Below the pieces are notes generated by a model. The model searched no databases. It had not been told where the DNA came from and saw only the letters and a list, made by a program, of their open reading frames with translations. Below, piece by piece: positions 6,463 through 7,110 of a stretch of DNA of 7,110 nt. Within the stretch, counting starts at the first letter, position 1. Each line of letters opens with the position of its first letter. This DNA comes from Pseudomonadota bacterium (GTDB lineage: Bacteria; Myxococcota_A; Polyangia; Polyangiales; Polyangiaceae). The translations under genes and the position numbers were made by a program. The stretch covers positions 1 through 7,110 of the forward strand of contig JAEYOT010000207.1 in the NCBI GenBank assembly GCA_023411445.1, read 5' to 3'.

Positions 6463-7110
6463 ATGTCCCGGACCGGCCGCCTGTCTAGCAAAGCCTTCGA
6501 GGCCGAAGCCCTGGTGGAGCTCCCCGCCCTCCTGGGCGTCGCCACCCGCCTCACGAAGAACCCGCCCGACGCCCAGGACTTGGTGCAGGACACGCTGCTC
6601 AAGGCCATGCGGGCGCGAGAGCAGTTCGAGGCCGGGACCAACCTGCGGGCCTGGTTGATCCGCATCCTGATGAACACGTTCATCAACCGCTACCGCCGCG
6701 GCGGGCTCGAGCGCAGCGTGCTCGAGGGGCCGGACGCGGACCCGCTGGCGGACGGCTGGATCAGCGCCACCACCATGGAGTCCATGCGCGATCCCGAGGC
6801 GCAGGCGCTCCGCCCCATGCTCGCCTCCGAGATCGCGAGCGCCCTCGATGAGTTGCCGGAAGACTACCGCATGGCGGTGGTGCTCTCGGACGTCGAAGAG
6901 CTGTCCTACAAGGAGATCGCGGACGTCATGGGTTGCCCGATCGGCACGGTGATGTCGCGCTTGCACCGCGGGCGTCGGCTGCTCAAGGGGCGGCTCTACG
7001 AGCACGCTCGTGCCATGGGTATCGTCGGTCCGGAGCCACGCGTGGGCACCGAGAGCGAGCAGGTGGTCGCGCGCGACCAATATCGCAGCCTGCGGAAGGC
7101 GGTGCACTCA
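6463..7110 (+). CDS. ECF sigma factor, SigR/SigH-like (3' partial)
   Basis: The frame is open from the ATG at 6463 to the right edge (216 codons, no stop). It directs RNA polymerase to alternative promoters. Sigma region 2 spans about residues 14-79, with DAQDLVQDTLLKAMRA, FEAGTNLRAWLIRILMNT and FINRYRR. Region 4 spans about 122-182, with ALDELPEDYRMAVVLSDVEE, the helix-turn-helix around SYKEIADVMGCPIGTVMSRL, and HRGRRLLK. The GTNLRAWLIRILMNTFIN and DVEELSYKEIADVMG stretches are characteristic of the SigR/SigH group, which in actinobacteria answers thiol-oxidative stress and is held by a zinc anti-sigma factor; that role is not shown here. Beyond region 4 there are at least 34 more residues, longer than many ECF proteins. 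A weak GACGAG precedes the start. Probably co-transcribed with the upstream regulator; any anti-sigma gene would lie to the right. Confidence 0.94.
   Translation, partial: MSRTGRLSSKAFEAEALVELPALLGVATRLTKNPPDAQDLVQDTLLKAMRAREQFEAGTNLRAWLIRILMNTFINRYRRGGLERSVLEGPDADPLADGWISATTMESMRDPEAQALRPMLASEIASALDELPEDYRMAVVLSDVEELSYKEIADVMGCPIGTVMSRLHRGRRLLKGRLYEHARAMGIVGPEPRVGTESEQVVARDQYRSLRKAVHS

Noticed and set aside
6449..6478. TTGACG as a -35 box for the sigma gene
   Set aside because: The matching -10 position falls inside the coding sequence and has no consensus.
6354..7107. Minus-strand frames opposite the sigma factor
   Set aside because: The plus strand carries complete sigma region 2 and 4 motifs; the opposite frames are His/Arg/Leu-rich shadows.

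Overview
The window is GC-rich throughout. Its gene content fits a myxobacterium (Myxococcota, perhaps Polyangiales): an outer-domain-plus-glycosyltransferase envelope enzyme, a PilZ domain of the myxobacterial paralogous (PlpA/TIGR02266-like) type, a PHA-regulator-like protein and a SigR-like ECF sigma factor. Taxonomy is inferred from protein style and composition; no marker gene is present.

Layout. (1) 3-2198 (+): 3' part of a large envelope protein with an AsmA-like N-terminal region and a C-terminal family GT51 peptidoglycan glycosyltransferase. It is cut at the left edge. (2) 2212-2700 (-): tRNA adenosine deaminase TadA, convergent with gene 1 across only 13 bp. (3) 2750-3187 (-): PilZ-domain protein. 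(4) 3277-5094 (-): large membrane protein with a lipoprotein-type signal, an IPT/TIG-like region, a PDZ domain and a degenerate complex I subunit H (NuoH)-like membrane domain. (5) 5186-5749 (+): SMI1/KNR4 (SUKH) family protein, divergent from gene 4. (6) 5825-6427 (+): PHA/PHB-accumulation-regulator-type DNA-binding protein with its own plausible sigma-70 promoter. (7) 6463-7110 (+): ECF sigma factor of the SigR/SigH type, open at the right edge.

Genes 4, 3 and 2 run in one direction with gaps of 89 and 49 bp and could be one transcript, though their functions do not obviously connect. Genes 6 and 7 are 35 bp apart and look like a transcriptional-control pair. Intergenic space is short everywhere; no stretch over 300 bp lacks a gene. 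No tRNA, rRNA, CRISPR array, insertion sequence or phage gene was seen.

Most unusual are the lipoprotein-PDZ-NuoH-like chimera, which has lost the acidic quinone-loop motif of true NuoH, and the AsmA-like/GT51 fusion. Smaller points of interest are two clusters of alternating inverted repeats in front of the SUKH and PilZ genes and the PHA-regulator/ECF pair. I found no clear evidence of a new defence or mobile system.
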